64,000 nt of DNA from Flavobacterium zepuense (GCF_007097145.1 NZ_VJVZ01000005.1:124001-188000); one strand, 5' to 3'. Shown: positions 15,917 to 24,906, numbered from the stretch's first letter. Notes: generated from the sequence alone by a model not told the origin. Made by a program: numbers and translations.

Positions 15917-17596
15917 TTATTCTTTTGCCTTCTTTCTTTTCCTGAAGTAATCAAATCCAAACCAGGCAACTAACCCTATGATAAAGTAGTTAAAGTACGA
16001 TACCGGTTCGCCATCACCGCCTACGGTTGTAAACAATCTGTCCCAACGGACAGAACCTGTTTCAGAATCGTAGCTCATCCATATAAATACCGGCTTGCCA
16101 ACAATATGGTCTTCGGGAACAAAGCCAAAATAACGGCTGTCTAACGAGTTGTGGCGGTTATCTCCCATCATCCAGTAATAATTTTGCTTAAAGGTATATG
16201 ATGTTGCCACCTGGCCGTTAATACGTATCTCATCTCCGGTAACTTTAAGGTCGTTGTGCTCATAATCGGCAATAATAAGTTTATAGAAAGGAAGTGTTTC
16301 CCTGTTTAGCTGAACCGTTTTACCTTCCTGCGGAATAGTAATAGGGCCCATTTTATCAACACTCCATGCAGGGTTGTTTTGAGGGAAAATATCTTTAGCT
16401 CCCGTTGCTATATAAACAGCTTGGGAAATAGATTTTACAAAAGGGTCTTTTTTAATTAGGTCGGCCCTTTCATACGTTAGGTTCGCCGATAACTTATTAT
16501 ATAATAGCTCTAGCCTTAATTTTATGGCATCATCTTCGCCTATATAGCCGGTAATTTCAACTTTCGTAGAGTCTCTTTTAATCTCTTTAAGGCTTGACCT
16601 GCCTACAAGGTATTTTTGAATTTCTTTATTATCCCAAAGTTCTTTGCCCATGGCATAAACTGCGGTAAATTCTTTTATTTTGTATTTACCAATAAAATCG
16701 TCCTGGCGTAAATCTCCGTTTGTTTCAATATTAAAATGGTACTGCACCCTTGCCCTGTCTGATAAAGTTAGCTCTTTCCCGTTGATAAATACGAGGCCGT
16801 CTTTAATTTCTAAATTATCACCCGGTGTACCCACACATCGTTTTACGTAGTTTGTTTTTTTGTCTATTGGTTTTACTACAACACCCTTTGCCGGTTTGGT
16901 ATAATCTACAAGAGTATCAACCGGCCAGTTAAATACCACAATGTCGTTTTTCTTTACATTTTCAAAACCGGGCAGCCTTAAATACGGGAGCTGCGGCCAA
17001 TTGAAGTATGATCTTGTTTTAACAAGCGGCAGGGAGTCGTGTACCATAGGGGCAGCAACGGTTGTCATAGGTACGCGTGCACCATAATTAAACTTACTTA
17101 CAAAAAGGAAGTCGCCTACAAGCAGGGTTTTTTCTAATGAAGCCGTTGGAATCTGAAACGGCTGCATTACATAGGTATGCACAATGGTAGCCACTACGAT
17201 GGCAAATAATAACGAACTTACCGTATCGCCGGCTTTTGTTGCCGCCATAAGGCTCCTTTGCGGCCTGTATTCTACCTCCTGTGTATAGTTAATATAATAT
17301 ATATAAAAGCCTAGGGTAAAGATGCCTAAAAGTGTATCAGTCGTGCTGGTCTTGCCAAAGCTTCTTAGTGTTTCTACCCACACTACGGGGAACATAATAA
17401 GGTTTACAATAGGTACAAACAATAGTATAGCCCACCAGCGCGGCCTGTTGATTATTTGCATTAAAACTATGGCGTTATAAACAGGTACGGCAGCCTGCCA
17501 GGGTTTTTTGCCTGCTTTTTGGTACAATTTCCATGTTCCTGCAAAGTGAACTACCTGTACAGCCAGGAAAAATATAAACCATTGTAATAGTGTCAT
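15917..17596 (-). CDS. lepB: Signal peptidase I (large Bacteroidota form)
   Basis: 559 residues, much longer than E. coli LepB (324). The first 115 residues carry about three membrane helices and a conserved N-terminal domain (AGKKPWQAAVPVYNAIVL). Peptidase S26 motifs follow: catalytic Ser153 in PTASLEKTLLVGD, catalytic Lys252 in NYVKRCVGTPGD, and a C-terminal DNRHNSLDSRYFGFV box. The residue after the catalytic Ser is Leu, where Met is usual. Roughly 200 residues are inserted between the Lys box and the C-terminal box. The enzyme removes signal peptides from exported proteins at the inner membrane. It follows dapB by 45 bases. Confidence 0.95.
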   Translation of the reverse strand: MTLLQWFIFFLAVQVVHFAGTWKLYQKAGKKPWQAAVPVYNAIVLMQIINRPRWWAILLFVPIVNLIMFPVVWVETLRSFGKTSTTDTLLGIFTLGFYIYYINYTQEVEYRPQRSLMAATKAGDTVSSLLFAIVVATIVHTYVMQPFQIPTASLEKTLLVGDFLFVSKFNYGARVPMTTVAAPMVHDSLPLVKTRSYFNWPQLPYLRLPGFENVKKNDIVVFNWPVDTLVDYTKPAKGVVVKPIDKKTNYVKRCVGTPGDNLEIKDGLVFINGKELTLSDRARVQYHFNIETNGDLRQDDFIGKYKIKEFTAVYAMGKELWDNKEIQKYLVGRSSLKEIKRDSTKVEITGYIGEDDAIKLRLELLYNKLSANLTYERADLIKKDPFVKSISQAVYIATGAKDIFPQNNPAWSVDKMGPITIPQEGKTVQLNRETLPFYKLIIADYEHNDLKVTGDEIRINGQVATSYTFKQNYYWMMGDNRHNSLDSRYFGFVPEDHIVGKPVFIWMSYDSETGSVRWDRLFTTVGGDGEPVSYFNYFIIGLVAWFGFDYFRKRKKAKE

Positions 17597-17641
17597 CGTA
17601 TCTAAGTATTTTTTATATATGTAGTATAACTAATAAAGTTG

Positions 17642-18340
17642 TTACAGGCCCAGCACATCTTTCATGCTGTAAATGCCTGTTTTACCAACAATCCACTCGG
17701 CAGCTACAACGGCGCCAAGGGCAAAACCCTCGCGGCTGTGTGCTGTGTGTGTTATGGCGATCGAGTCAATATCCGAATCGTAATTAACCGTATGCGTACC
17801 GGGAACTCCCTCTACACGTTTGGCATCAATAAAAATATCGCCTTCTTTTGGGTTGCCAATGGCCCAGCCGGCATAATCGGTATAATTTATAATATCTTTT
17901 GCAAGGCTTATTGCGGTGCCGCTTGGTGCATCAAGTTTTTGGGTATGGTGAATTTCTTCCATACTAACCTTATATTGCTTAAGGTTGCCCATCATTTTTG
18001 CCAGCTGTTTATTAAGCTCAAAAAAGATGTTTACGCCAAGGCTAAAGTTAGAGCCATAAATAAAAGCGCCATTTTTATCTTCGCAAAGCTGGGCCATATC
18101 GTGATAGTGCTCCAGCCAGCCTGTAGTACCGCTAATAACCGGTATATTGCCGTTTAAGCAGGCCGAAATATTACCCACGGCAGCATCAGGGATACTAAAG
18201 TCTATCGCTACATCGGCATCGGTAAGGCCATCAAAAGCATCGTTACTGCCTTTTTTTAAAACTATTTCGTGGCCCCTTTCTAAAGCAATGCGTTCTATTA
18301 CTTTACCCATTTTGCCGTAGCCTAACAGTGCAATTTTCAT
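17642..18340 (-). CDS. dapB: 4-hydroxy-tetrahydrodipicolinate reductase
   Basis: 232 residues, the short Bacteroidota form. NAD(P)-binding GYGKMGK at the N terminus, IDFS (about 51), SGTTGW (about 71), SNFSLGVN, and the signature EIHHTQKLDAPSGTA with the active-site His and Lys. It reduces 4-hydroxy-tetrahydrodipicolinate in lysine and diaminopimelate biosynthesis, so it is needed for peptidoglycan. It lies 9 bases downstream of the DUF5683 gene in the parA-parB series. Confidence 0.96.
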   Translation of the reverse strand: MKIALLGYGKMGKVIERIALERGHEIVLKKGSNDAFDGLTDADVAIDFSIPDAAVGNISACLNGNIPVISGTTGWLEHYHDMAQLCEDKNGAFIYGSNFSLGVNIFFELNKQLAKMMGNLKQYKVSMEEIHHTQKLDAPSGTAISLAKDIINYTDYAGWAIGNPKEGDIFIDAKRVEGVPGTHTVNYDSDIDSIAITHTAHSREGFALGAVVAAEWIVGKTGIYSMKDVLGL

Positions 18341-18349
18341 GTATGGAAT

Positions 18350-18919
18350 TTAGAAATTATAATTAAGGGTAAGCCCTAAATTGTGTTTGTAATCTATTTG
18401 GTTTTGCTGCAATTGCGGCTTAATGGCCAGGTTGCCGTTAACGTTAAACTGGGCAAGGTGGGCATCTACGTTTGCATCTACAATTTGCAGGGCATACAAT
18501 CCTATGGTAATAAGCATAGAGAGGTCGCGGTTACGCTGGTGGAATTTTTGCGCCCTTACAAGCCTGTCGGCATCAAAACCGCTGAGTTCGCCGGTAAGCG
18601 GTCGGCCTGCAAGTACATCTTTATACGCATCGCGGTATTTGTGGTACTCGGTATTATTAAAAGAGTAGTTATAAAGGCTAAAGCCCATGGCACCATATAC
18701 AATAGGTACTTTCCAGTACTTTTTATTGTAAACCTGGCCAAGCCCGGGTACTAAAGCCGAAAGGAACGCAGCCTTAGCCGGCCTAAGCGGATCTATAGTG
18801 TACGGTTTAAGCAGGGTAGAGTCTATCTCTACCGTTTTTAGTTCTTCATCATTTTGGGCGAAAGCCGAAAAGGATGAAAAAAGCAGTGTTAATGTAAGTA
18901 TGAAAAATACGTTTTTCAC
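18350..18919 (-). CDS. DUF5683 domain membrane protein
   Basis: 189 residues. A GTG start is chosen because it overlaps the parB stop by one base and directly precedes a signal peptide (KNVFFILTLTLLFSSFSAFA). The core ARPAKAAFLS-like stretch (RPAKAAFLSALVPGLGQVYN), KYWKVPIVYGAMGFSLY and a second hydrophobic segment are the DUF5683 pattern. In Bacteroidota this family commonly sits next to parB and dapB. Its function is not established; an envelope role is inferred from the signal peptide and the neighbours. Confidence 0.85.
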   Translation of the reverse strand: MKNVFFILTLTLLFSSFSAFAQNDEELKTVEIDSTLLKPYTIDPLRPAKAAFLSALVPGLGQVYNKKYWKVPIVYGAMGFSLYNYSFNNTEYHKYRDAYKDVLAGRPLTGELSGFDADRLVRAQKFHQRNRDLSMLITIGLYALQIVDANVDAHLAQFNVNGNLAIKPQLQQNQIDYKHNLGLTLNYNF

Positions 18920-19818
18920 TAAGCTTGTATCAGTTTAATGATCCTGTTAAAATCTTCTTCCGAATGAAAAGGTATGGTAATCTTGCCTTTACCTTTTGCA
19001 TCTACCTTTACATCAACTTTTGCACCAAAAAAGTTAGTGATGGATTTTTTCTCCGCATCCGCTACCTCAAATGATGTTGTTTTTGCGGTTGACGAAGTAC
19101 CCGACGGCTTAAGGCTCTCATGGTAGTTTTTTACCAAAGCCTCGGTTTCGCGTACCGAAAGGTTGCGGCTTACAATTTTCTGGTAAATATCGGCCTGGGC
19201 ATCGTGGTCTTCTATATTGATGATGGCACGGCCGTGGCCCATAGTAATAAAGCCATCGCGAATACCTGTCTGGATTATTGGGTCCAGCTTAAGTAGGCGA
19301 AGGTAATTAGCTATGGTAGAGCGTTTTTTACCTACACGGTCGCTCATTTGCTCCTGTGTAAGCTGTATCTCATCTATAAGCCTTTGGTAGGATAAGGCAA
19401 TCTCTATAGGGTCAAGGTCATGGCGTTGTATGTTCTCTACAAGGGCCATTACAAGCGACTCATTATCGTTAGCGATACGAATATAAGCCGGCACATGCGT
19501 AAGGCCTGCCAGTTTAGAGGCACGCAGCCTGCGCTCTCCCGATATTAGCTGGTATTTGTTATAATCCAGTTTACGAACCGTAATGGGCTGTATAACGCCA
19601 AGCTCTTTAATAGAGGTGCTTAGTTCCTGTAATGCCTCTTCGTTAAAACTGGTCCTTGGCTGAAAAGGGTTTATTTCTATAGCATCTAATTCAAGCTCTA
19701 TAATATTGCCTACAACTTTATCTGCATTTTTATCCTCAACCGATTTAATATCGTTTTCAGGATCTTTTAATAATGCCGATAATCCCCTGCCAAGGGCTTG
19801 TTTTTTTACTGCTTTCAT
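18919..19818 (-). CDS. parB: Chromosome partitioning protein ParB
   Basis: 299 residues. ParB/Spo0J features in order: a Lys/Arg N terminus (KKQALGRGLSALL), box I ITVRKLDYNKYQLISGERRLRASKLAGL (the ERR CTP/DNA motif), ENIQRHDLDPIEIALSYQRL, the helix-turn-helix TQEQMSDRVGKKRSTIANYLRLL, and a C-terminal dimerisation segment. It binds parS sites and loads onto DNA near the origin for segregation with ParA. A 4-base overlap couples it to parA. No exact canonical parS copy was noticed in this window, though an exhaustive search was not possible. Confidence 0.96.
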   Translation of the reverse strand: MKAVKKQALGRGLSALLKDPENDIKSVEDKNADKVVGNIIELELDAIEINPFQPRTSFNEEALQELSTSIKELGVIQPITVRKLDYNKYQLISGERRLRASKLAGLTHVPAYIRIANDNESLVMALVENIQRHDLDPIEIALSYQRLIDEIQLTQEQMSDRVGKKRSTIANYLRLLKLDPIIQTGIRDGFITMGHGRAIINIEDHDAQADIYQKIVSRNLSVRETEALVKNYHESLKPSGTSSTAKTTSFEVADAEKKSITNFFGAKVDVKVDAKGKGKITIPFHSEEDFNRIIKLIQA

Positions 19819-20591
19819 AAACCTACTTTACTGTTTTTCTTTATCACTTCTTCTGCAAGGTGCAGGTAGTTGGATGCCCCTTTGCTGGTGGCATCATAGT
19901 TTATAATGCTTTCGCCAAAGCTTGGGGCCTCGCTAAGCTTAATATTTCGTTGAATAATGGTGCTAAATACCATGTCGTTAAAATGCTTCTGCACTTCTTC
20001 CACCACCTGGTTAGACAATCTTAAACGTGCATCATACATGGTAAGCAGCAGGCCCTCTATATCTAACTCCGGATTGTGTATTTTTTGTACGCTCTTAATG
20101 GTATTTAACAGTTTGCCCAAACCTTCCAGCGCAAAATATTCGCATTGTATGGGTATGATAACGCTGTCGGCTGCCGTTAAGGCATTAAGGGTTAACAGGC
20201 CTAAGGATGGGGCGCAGTCTATAAGGATGTAATCATACTTATCTTTAACGCTTTCCAACGCCTGTTTAAGCATGTACTCCCTGTTCTCTTTATCTACAAG
20301 TTCTATTTCTATAGCAACAAGGTCTATGTGCGATGGTATAACCCAAACATTAGGGGCGGTACATTCCATCGTAGCCTCATCGGGCGTGTTGCTGTGTTCA
20401 AGTATCTGGTAAGTACCAATTTCTACCGACTCTACATCGATACCAAGGCCGGAACTGGCGTTAGCTTGCGGGTCGGCATCAATAAGGAGTACCTTTTTTT
20501 CAAGAACGCCCAGCGCAGCTGCAAGGTTTACCGTTGTGGTTGTTTTACCTACGCCACCTTTTTGGTTGGCAATGGCTATGATCTTACCCAT
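19815..20591 (-). CDS. parA: Chromosome partitioning ATPase ParA/Soj
   Basis: 258 residues. Begins MGKIIAIANQKGGVGKTTTT, the deviant Walker A (KGGVGKT) of ParA/MinD ATPases; DADPQANASSGLG is switch I and DYILIDCAPSLGLLTLNAL the Walker B region. It drives chromosome origin segregation with ParB. First gene of the minus-strand series parA-parB-DUF5683-dapB-lepB. No convincing TAnnTTTG promoter was seen in the 95 bases upstream. Confidence 0.97.
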   Translation of the reverse strand: MGKIIAIANQKGGVGKTTTTVNLAAALGVLEKKVLLIDADPQANASSGLGIDVESVEIGTYQILEHSNTPDEATMECTAPNVWVIPSHIDLVAIEIELVDKENREYMLKQALESVKDKYDYILIDCAPSLGLLTLNALTAADSVIIPIQCEYFALEGLGKLLNTIKSVQKIHNPELDIEGLLLTMYDARLRLSNQVVEEVQKHFNDMVFSTIIQRNIKLSEAPSFGESIINYDATSKGASNYLHLAEEVIKKNSKVGL

Positions 20592-20686
20592 TTATGTTTA
20601 AAATTTTTGAACCGTAAAAATACAATTATTTATGGTTCCTGAAAACGGAAATTGTTAACAATGCCCAAATAGCATAACAATAAAAA

Positions 20687-20714
20687 AAGCCGGCAAAATT
20701 GCTTTTGCCGGCTT
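20687..20714 (-). terminator. Intrinsic terminator of the HmuY-like gene
   Basis: Perfect 12-bp stem AAGCCGGCAAAA / TTTTGCCGGCTT with loop TTGC; on the minus strand it ends in a run of T. It lies 37 bases beyond the stop of the gene at 20751-22010 and upstream of parA. Confidence 0.9.
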
Positions 20715-20750
20715 AAGGTATAAGGTGTGATTTATGCCACTAAAAACAAA

Positions 20751-22010
20751 TTATTTGATAACAAGTTTTTGAGTTTTAGTTACAGAACCTGCTTGTAATT
20801 TAAGGATATAAATACCGCTGTTTAAAGCAGAAAGGTTAAGGTCTTTAGTATAAAAACCTGAGTTGTTTGTAATTTGAGTTTCGTAAACTTTAGCGCCTGT
20901 TACAGAGAATACACTTACTGTGTTAGCCTCTGAAACATTGTTTTTAAGGTCGTACATCAAAGTTATGTTACCATCTTGAGATGGGTTAGGGTATACGCCA
21001 AAAGTGATGTTGCCGTTTACGTCCTCTAAACCTGTTGTTGGGGTTACGTCTTCGGCGTTAAAAGTAAGTTCACCAGTAGATGATCCTGCAAAAGAGGTAA
21101 AGTATAGCCTGTGGATAGTACCGTCAGCAATATTTTTTAGGTAATATGTCTTGTTAGTTGGCAGTACGTAAGCACCGTTAGTAAAAGATTTCCAGTCATA
21201 ACCAATTGTGTTGATTGCTTCTGAATATGCAGCATCTGCCGGAAGTGAAGGCTCAGCAGTACCGGTCTGGTCAGTTTCTGCAACAGTAACCTGTGTTGAG
21301 TTGTGTAGTGTACCGGTTACAGAGTAAGGCATTGGAGCCTCTACAGTACCAAGGTTTGTAGTGTACTGAGTAAATACCATATCCCATGCTGCATCTACAG
21401 GAGCTACTGTTACAGGAGCATTGGTGTCTAAAGAGTAAAAGTTAAATGTTGTGGTTGAACCTGATGTGTTTGCAACTGTAGTTTCGGTATCTGCACTCCA
21501 TGCTGTACCATCCCATGTTGCATATTTAAATGTAAAGCCACCAAAATAATCAGAGATGAAAACTTTTTTGTATAACGTTTCAGAGTATTTTAAAACAAAT
21601 ACTACTGTACCTTCTACGTGGTGTGTTATAGAGTTGTATTCACCCCAGCCATATGTTGCACTACCTGAACTTAGAGCGCCATCAGCCCAATCCGTATCAG
21701 AGTTTGTTAGCTGTACCCAGCCTGTTTGTGCTGTTACATCAACAGTTGCATAGTCTGCCGGTGTTGCAGAAACTTCAAAAGCAGTAATACCCCTGCCATC
21801 GTTTATACGAACTGTACCCATTGCCTGCTGTCCTGCCACGTTTTGAAACGCAAGGTCCCAGCTTGTTTTTGGTACAGATGTTTGGGTGTTTGTAGAAAAT
21901 TTGTAAAATACCTGGTTTGCATAACCCGGGCCAAGTGGAACGGTAACTTCTTGTGCATTGGCAAAAAAGCCTAAAAATAATGATGCAGCGAGTAGTAAAT
22001 TTTTCTTCAT
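20751..22010 (-). CDS. HmuY-like secreted protein with T9SS type A sorting domain
   Basis: 419 residues. Signal peptide (KKNLLLAASLFLGFFANAQ), then two similar beta-rich halves, each with a YKFST/FYSLDTN strand followed by a SWDLAF / AWDMVF motif, as in HmuY-like haem-binding folds. The last 75 residues (FGVYPNPSQDGNITLMYDL ... GIYILKLQAGSVTKTQKLVIK) are a type IX secretion sorting domain. The protein should reach the cell surface or medium. HmuY-like homology rests on the WDLAF pattern and is moderate; haem binding is not shown. Flanked by its own promoter box and terminator, so monocistronic. Confidence 0.75.
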   Translation of the reverse strand: MKKNLLLAASLFLGFFANAQEVTVPLGPGYANQVFYKFSTNTQTSVPKTSWDLAFQNVAGQQAMGTVRINDGRGITAFEVSATPADYATVDVTAQTGWVQLTNSDTDWADGALSSGSATYGWGEYNSITHHVEGTVVFVLKYSETLYKKVFISDYFGGFTFKYATWDGTAWSADTETTVANTSGSTTTFNFYSLDTNAPVTVAPVDAAWDMVFTQYTTNLGTVEAPMPYSVTGTLHNSTQVTVAETDQTGTAEPSLPADAAYSEAINTIGYDWKSFTNGAYVLPTNKTYYLKNIADGTIHRLYFTSFAGSSTGELTFNAEDVTPTTGLEDVNGNITFGVYPNPSQDGNITLMYDLKNNVSEANTVSVFSVTGAKVYETQITNNSGFYTKDLNLSALNSGIYILKLQAGSVTKTQKLVIK

Positions 22011-22050
22011 TTTGTTATTATTTAGATTGAATAAGAATAATATTGCGCCG

Positions 22051-22058
22051 CAAATATA
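22051..22058 (-). promoter_or_regulatory. -7 promoter box for the HmuY-like gene
   Basis: Reads TATATTTG on the minus strand, an exact TAnnTTTG match, 40 bases before the ATG. No clear TTG lies at the -33 position. Confidence 0.55.
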
Positions 22059-22107
22059 AAATATTAATTTATACTAAGTCTAAATAAAATAAAAAAATAA
22101 ATAAAAA

Positions 22108-22129
22108 AAGGCAGAAATTTCTCTGCCTT
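22108..22129 (-). terminator. Intrinsic terminator of the dienoyl-CoA reductase-like gene
   Basis: 8-bp stem AAGGCAGA / TCTGCCTT with a 6-base loop; the minus strand continues into a long T-rich run. It is 62 bases beyond the stop of the SDR gene. Confidence 0.8.
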
Positions 22130-22191
22130 AGGTAATGATATATAGGGGTAGCAATAAATGGGCTACTTTTTAATAACTAATTATTAATTAC

Positions 22192-23073
22192 TTACTTGTT
22201 TTTTTTAGCCTTTATCATTGCTTCTAACTGATCCCACAACTCTTCGGGTATTGCCTCTAAAATATTAAACTGTCCTGCGCCTTTTAGCCATTCGCCACCG
22301 TCGATGGTAATCACTTCACCGTTTACGTAGGCAGAGAAATCAGATACCAGGTAAGCGGCAATATTTGCGAGTTCCTGATGGTCGCCCACGCGTTTAAGGG
22401 GCACCTTTTGGGCAAGGTCAAACTTTTCTTTAAGGTCGCCCGGCAGGAGCCTGTCCCATGCGCCTTTGGTAGGGAAGGGGCCCGGTGCAATAGCGTTGCT
22501 GCGAATACCGTACTTAGCCCACTCTACAGCCAGGCTGCGGGTCATGGCCAATACACCTGCTTTTGCTGTGGCGCTTGGCACTACATAAGCCGATCCCGTC
22601 CAGGCATAGGTGGTTACTATGTTTAATACCACATTATTGGTTTGTTTGGTATCTATCCAGTGCTTGCCAAAGGCGAGCGTGCAGTTTTTAGAGCCCTTTA
22701 GCACAATATCTATTACGGTATCAAAAGCATTGGCCGATAGCCTTTCGGTAGGCGATATAAAGTTGCCTGCGGCGTTGTTTAACAGCACGTTTACGCTGCC
22801 ATATGCATCCAGCACCGCTTTAAGCATGTTCTCAACCTCATCATAATTGCGAACGTCGCACTGCACGGCAAGGCATTTACCGCCGGTTTCCTGCTCCAGT
22901 TCCTTTGCAGTGTTTTGCAGTTTTTCCAAGTCGCGCGATGTTATGGCAACCTTTGCGCCAAGCTCCATAAAATAACGGGTCATGGCTTTGCCCAGGCCGC
23001 TGCCACCGCCGGTTACTACAATTACTTTATCGGCCAGCGCGTTATCGCGAAGCATTTTATCGGTATAGCTCAT
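22192..23073 (-). CDS. SDR of the 2,4-dienoyl-CoA reductase type
   Basis: 293 residues. Cofactor motif TGGGSGLGKA near residue 22 and NNAAGNFISPTERLS are typical of 2,4-dienoyl-CoA reductases. The usual YxxxK is replaced by PSATAKAGV with TYAWTGS just before, the arrangement in DECR enzymes where Ser and Lys are used and Tyr lies upstream. The C terminus has the ITIDGGEWL motif. The reaction would be NADPH reduction of 2,4-dienoyl-CoA during oxidation of unsaturated fatty acids. No fatty-acid genes are adjacent, so the substrate rests on motifs alone. Confidence 0.82.
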   Translation of the reverse strand: MSYTDKMLRDNALADKVIVVTGGGSGLGKAMTRYFMELGAKVAITSRDLEKLQNTAKELEQETGGKCLAVQCDVRNYDEVENMLKAVLDAYGSVNVLLNNAAGNFISPTERLSANAFDTVIDIVLKGSKNCTLAFGKHWIDTKQTNNVVLNIVTTYAWTGSAYVVPSATAKAGVLAMTRSLAVEWAKYGIRSNAIAPGPFPTKGAWDRLLPGDLKEKFDLAQKVPLKRVGDHQELANIAAYLVSDFSAYVNGEVITIDGGEWLKGAGQFNILEAIPEELWDQLEAMIKAKKNK

Positions 23074-23219
23074 TCGTGGTGTGTATTATGATGTAGGGTA
23101 AATATATAAAATATAATGCATGCATTGCAGTTAATTGAATGTCAAATTTATGATACAGATAATAAAAGGGTTCTTATATTGATAAAAGTATAGTAAGGGA
23201 AGAAATACAGATAGTCTTT

Positions 23220-23425
23220 CTTTTGTCTTGAAACAAAAGAAACAAAAGTTCAAGGCTCCAACTCCTTATGCTACAAAATAGAATAAGCGGCTAAACGATT
23301 TGAACCTGCCTTCCGCAGGCAGGCTCGCTGTGCTCAAACAGCAAATCGTTTTTGACGCCTCTCATTCTATTTTGCTTAACGCAACGGAGTTTAAGGCCTT
23401 AGCCTCACTCAAAGAATCTTACGCT
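23220..23425. repeat. About 200-bp highly structured intergenic element
   Basis: Several nested inverted repeats. AAAATAGAAT...GGC..AA.CGATTTG (about 23275-23311) pairs with CAAATCG...GCC...ATTCTATTTT (about 23344-23375). GGCTCCAACTCC (about 23254) pairs with GGAGTT..AGGCC (about 23385). The central CCTGCCTTCCGCAGGCAGG forms a small hairpin, and TTTCTTTTGTCTTGAAACAAAAGAAA forms another at the left end. There is no long ORF. It resembles large hairpin repeats that recur between genes in flavobacteria (recollection, not checked). It fills most of the gap between the SDR and TPR genes; the remainder shows nothing. Confidence 0.65.
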
Positions 23426-23439
23426 CTTAAGTGTCTTTT

Positions 23440-24327
23440 CTAACTTTTTAATTTCTGTATCTGGCTCTCGGCATTGGCCTGTTCATCGGCGTTGCCGTGC
23501 TTTTTGAGCAGTTCGTAGTATTTTATGGCGTTGGGCTTATCATTATTCAGTTTATAAGCATGCGCAATATTGCCCAGCACAATGGTATCGGTAGGTTGTA
23601 CCTTATGTGCCTTTAATAACGGCACTAATGCCTTTGCAGGCTGGTTTTGCAGCATATATACCACACCCACGCTCGAAAGGCTCTCTACATGGTTGGGATA
23701 GTATTTTAATACCGACTGTGATATGCGCTGCATGTTAGGCAGCAGGTTATCGTTACCGGTTTCGTATAATTGGTACACATATTTTTGCACGGTGCTCAAC
23801 ATAAAATCAACGGCATCTTCCTGGGGCTTGCCGCCGCTCCACAGCCATTTGTTCTTTATTTTATTGGAGTAGTCTACCGTAGCAATAACCTCGTTGGTAA
23901 AGGCTTCATAATTGCCGTCTTCGCCTAAAAGGTATATTTTGCCAAAGCGCATATCTAACCGATTGGGGAATTTTGCAATGCCCCTACCAATGGCAGCAAC
24001 AGCTTTATCAACTTCGGGACCATCGTAAATGATCCTGCTGGTCATGTAACCGGCAGTGGCATCGGTAGAGTCTTTAAGAGCAAACGATTCGTCTTCGCCG
24101 GGCTGGCTTTCAATGCTTAAAACCTCTTTTTTTGCCTTGGCAGCGTGGTAATTAAACAAGGCAATGTAATAATCAGGGTCGTTACTATTGTTCTTTTCCC
24201 ATTTTTTTAGGAGTGCCAGCTGGCCTACACTGTCTTTTTGTTGTGCAAGGGTGTTGTACTCATCCAGTGTTTGTGCTGTTAAATTGCTTACTATGCAGAA
24301 AAGCAGCAGGGAAAAAAGTTGTTTCAT
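23440..24327 (-). CDS. Secreted/periplasmic TPR protein
   Basis: 295 residues with a signal peptide (KQLFSLLLFCIVSNLTAQ). The C-terminal third has TPR-like helices (HVESLSSVGVVYMLQNQPAKALVPLLKAHKVQPTDTIVLGNIAHAYKLNNDKPNAIKYYELL). The middle has no recognised domain. TPRs mediate protein contacts; the role is unknown. Monocistronic by spacing. Confidence 0.75.
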   Translation of the reverse strand: MKQLFSLLLFCIVSNLTAQTLDEYNTLAQQKDSVGQLALLKKWEKNNSNDPDYYIALFNYHAAKAKKEVLSIESQPGEDESFALKDSTDATAGYMTSRIIYDGPEVDKAVAAIGRGIAKFPNRLDMRFGKIYLLGEDGNYEAFTNEVIATVDYSNKIKNKWLWSGGKPQEDAVDFMLSTVQKYVYQLYETGNDNLLPNMQRISQSVLKYYPNHVESLSSVGVVYMLQNQPAKALVPLLKAHKVQPTDTIVLGNIAHAYKLNNDKPNAIKYYELLKKHGNADEQANAESQIQKLKS

Positions 24328-24430
24328 AAGGCAGGTGGCACTTGTATGCTATAAAAATAGTGAACTTTAGTGTTGCTCCATCGTTTTAGCGGTAAAAAAT
24401 CATCGGGCTATCTATTGGTGTAAAATAAAA

Positions 24431-24454
24431 GGGCCGGATATTTCTATCCGGCCC
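24431..24454 (-). terminator. Intrinsic terminator of the small membrane protein gene
   Basis: Perfect 10-bp stem GGGCCGGATA / TATCCGGCCC with loop TTTC; the minus strand ends in TTTTATTTTA. It lies 33 bases after the stop of the 70-residue gene. Confidence 0.88.
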
Positions 24455-24487
24455 TCACAAGGCCATGCAGCCAAATATTTTCAGTCG

Positions 24488-24700
24488 TTACTTTTTAACC
24501 CTTATAGGTATAAGTTTTTTGCGGCTATTGTTAGTTTGCATAAATCCGGCAGCCATAAAAGCCATAAAAACAGGATATAGTATAAAAAAAGTTGTGTGTA
24601 CAGAGGGCAGGTTTAAAACCAAAGCCAATACTATATGCAGTACAGAAATTACAATCATTCCAACAGTCCCGATTGTAAAGAAGGGGTTTCTATTTTTCAT
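24488..24700 (-). CDS. Small two-helix membrane protein, function unknown
   Basis: 70 residues: MKNRNPFFTIGTVGMIVISV begins a first membrane helix (about 10-30), and a second covers 37-54 (TTFFILYPVFMAFMAAGF), with a basic tail (SRKKLIPIRVKK). The reverse-strand ORF here has no such organisation. Support comes from the sensible N terminus, the hydrophobic pattern and a dedicated terminator. Upstream TTTG-N17-TAATTTTA is a possible promoter. Confidence 0.6.
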   Translation of the reverse strand: MKNRNPFFTIGTVGMIVISVLHIVLALVLNLPSVHTTFFILYPVFMAFMAAGFMQTNNSRKKLIPIRVKK

Positions 24701-24856
24701 TTCCTCTATTTAGAGATTAATTAGTTATAAAATTACGCTATTAAAACGCTTGCAAATGTTAAAGCCTCTATTATTTTGAATAATTACGGTATTTAGTTTA
24801 AAAACAATAATCGTGCCTTATTTATTGCTTATAATTTATGATATCTCTAAAAAACA

Positions 24857-24886
24857 GCAAAACCGGGATATTTTCCCGGTTTTTGC
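24857..24886 (-). terminator. Intrinsic terminator of the lipoprotein gene
   Basis: GCAAAACCGGGA pairs with TCCCGGTTTTTGC (one bulged base) around a short loop; a T/A-rich tail follows on the minus strand. It is 20 bases after the lipoprotein stop. Confidence 0.8.
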
Positions 24887-24906
24887 AATATAACTTGTAA
24901 TAAAGA

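Noticed and set aside
17639..18157. 172-residue plus-strand ORF opposite dapB
   Set aside because: Shadow of dapB, whose motifs are complete; the opposite-strand protein has no recognisable domain.
24465..24713. 82-residue plus-strand ORF opposite the 70-residue membrane protein
   Set aside because: The minus-strand frame has a good start, two clean helices and its own terminator.
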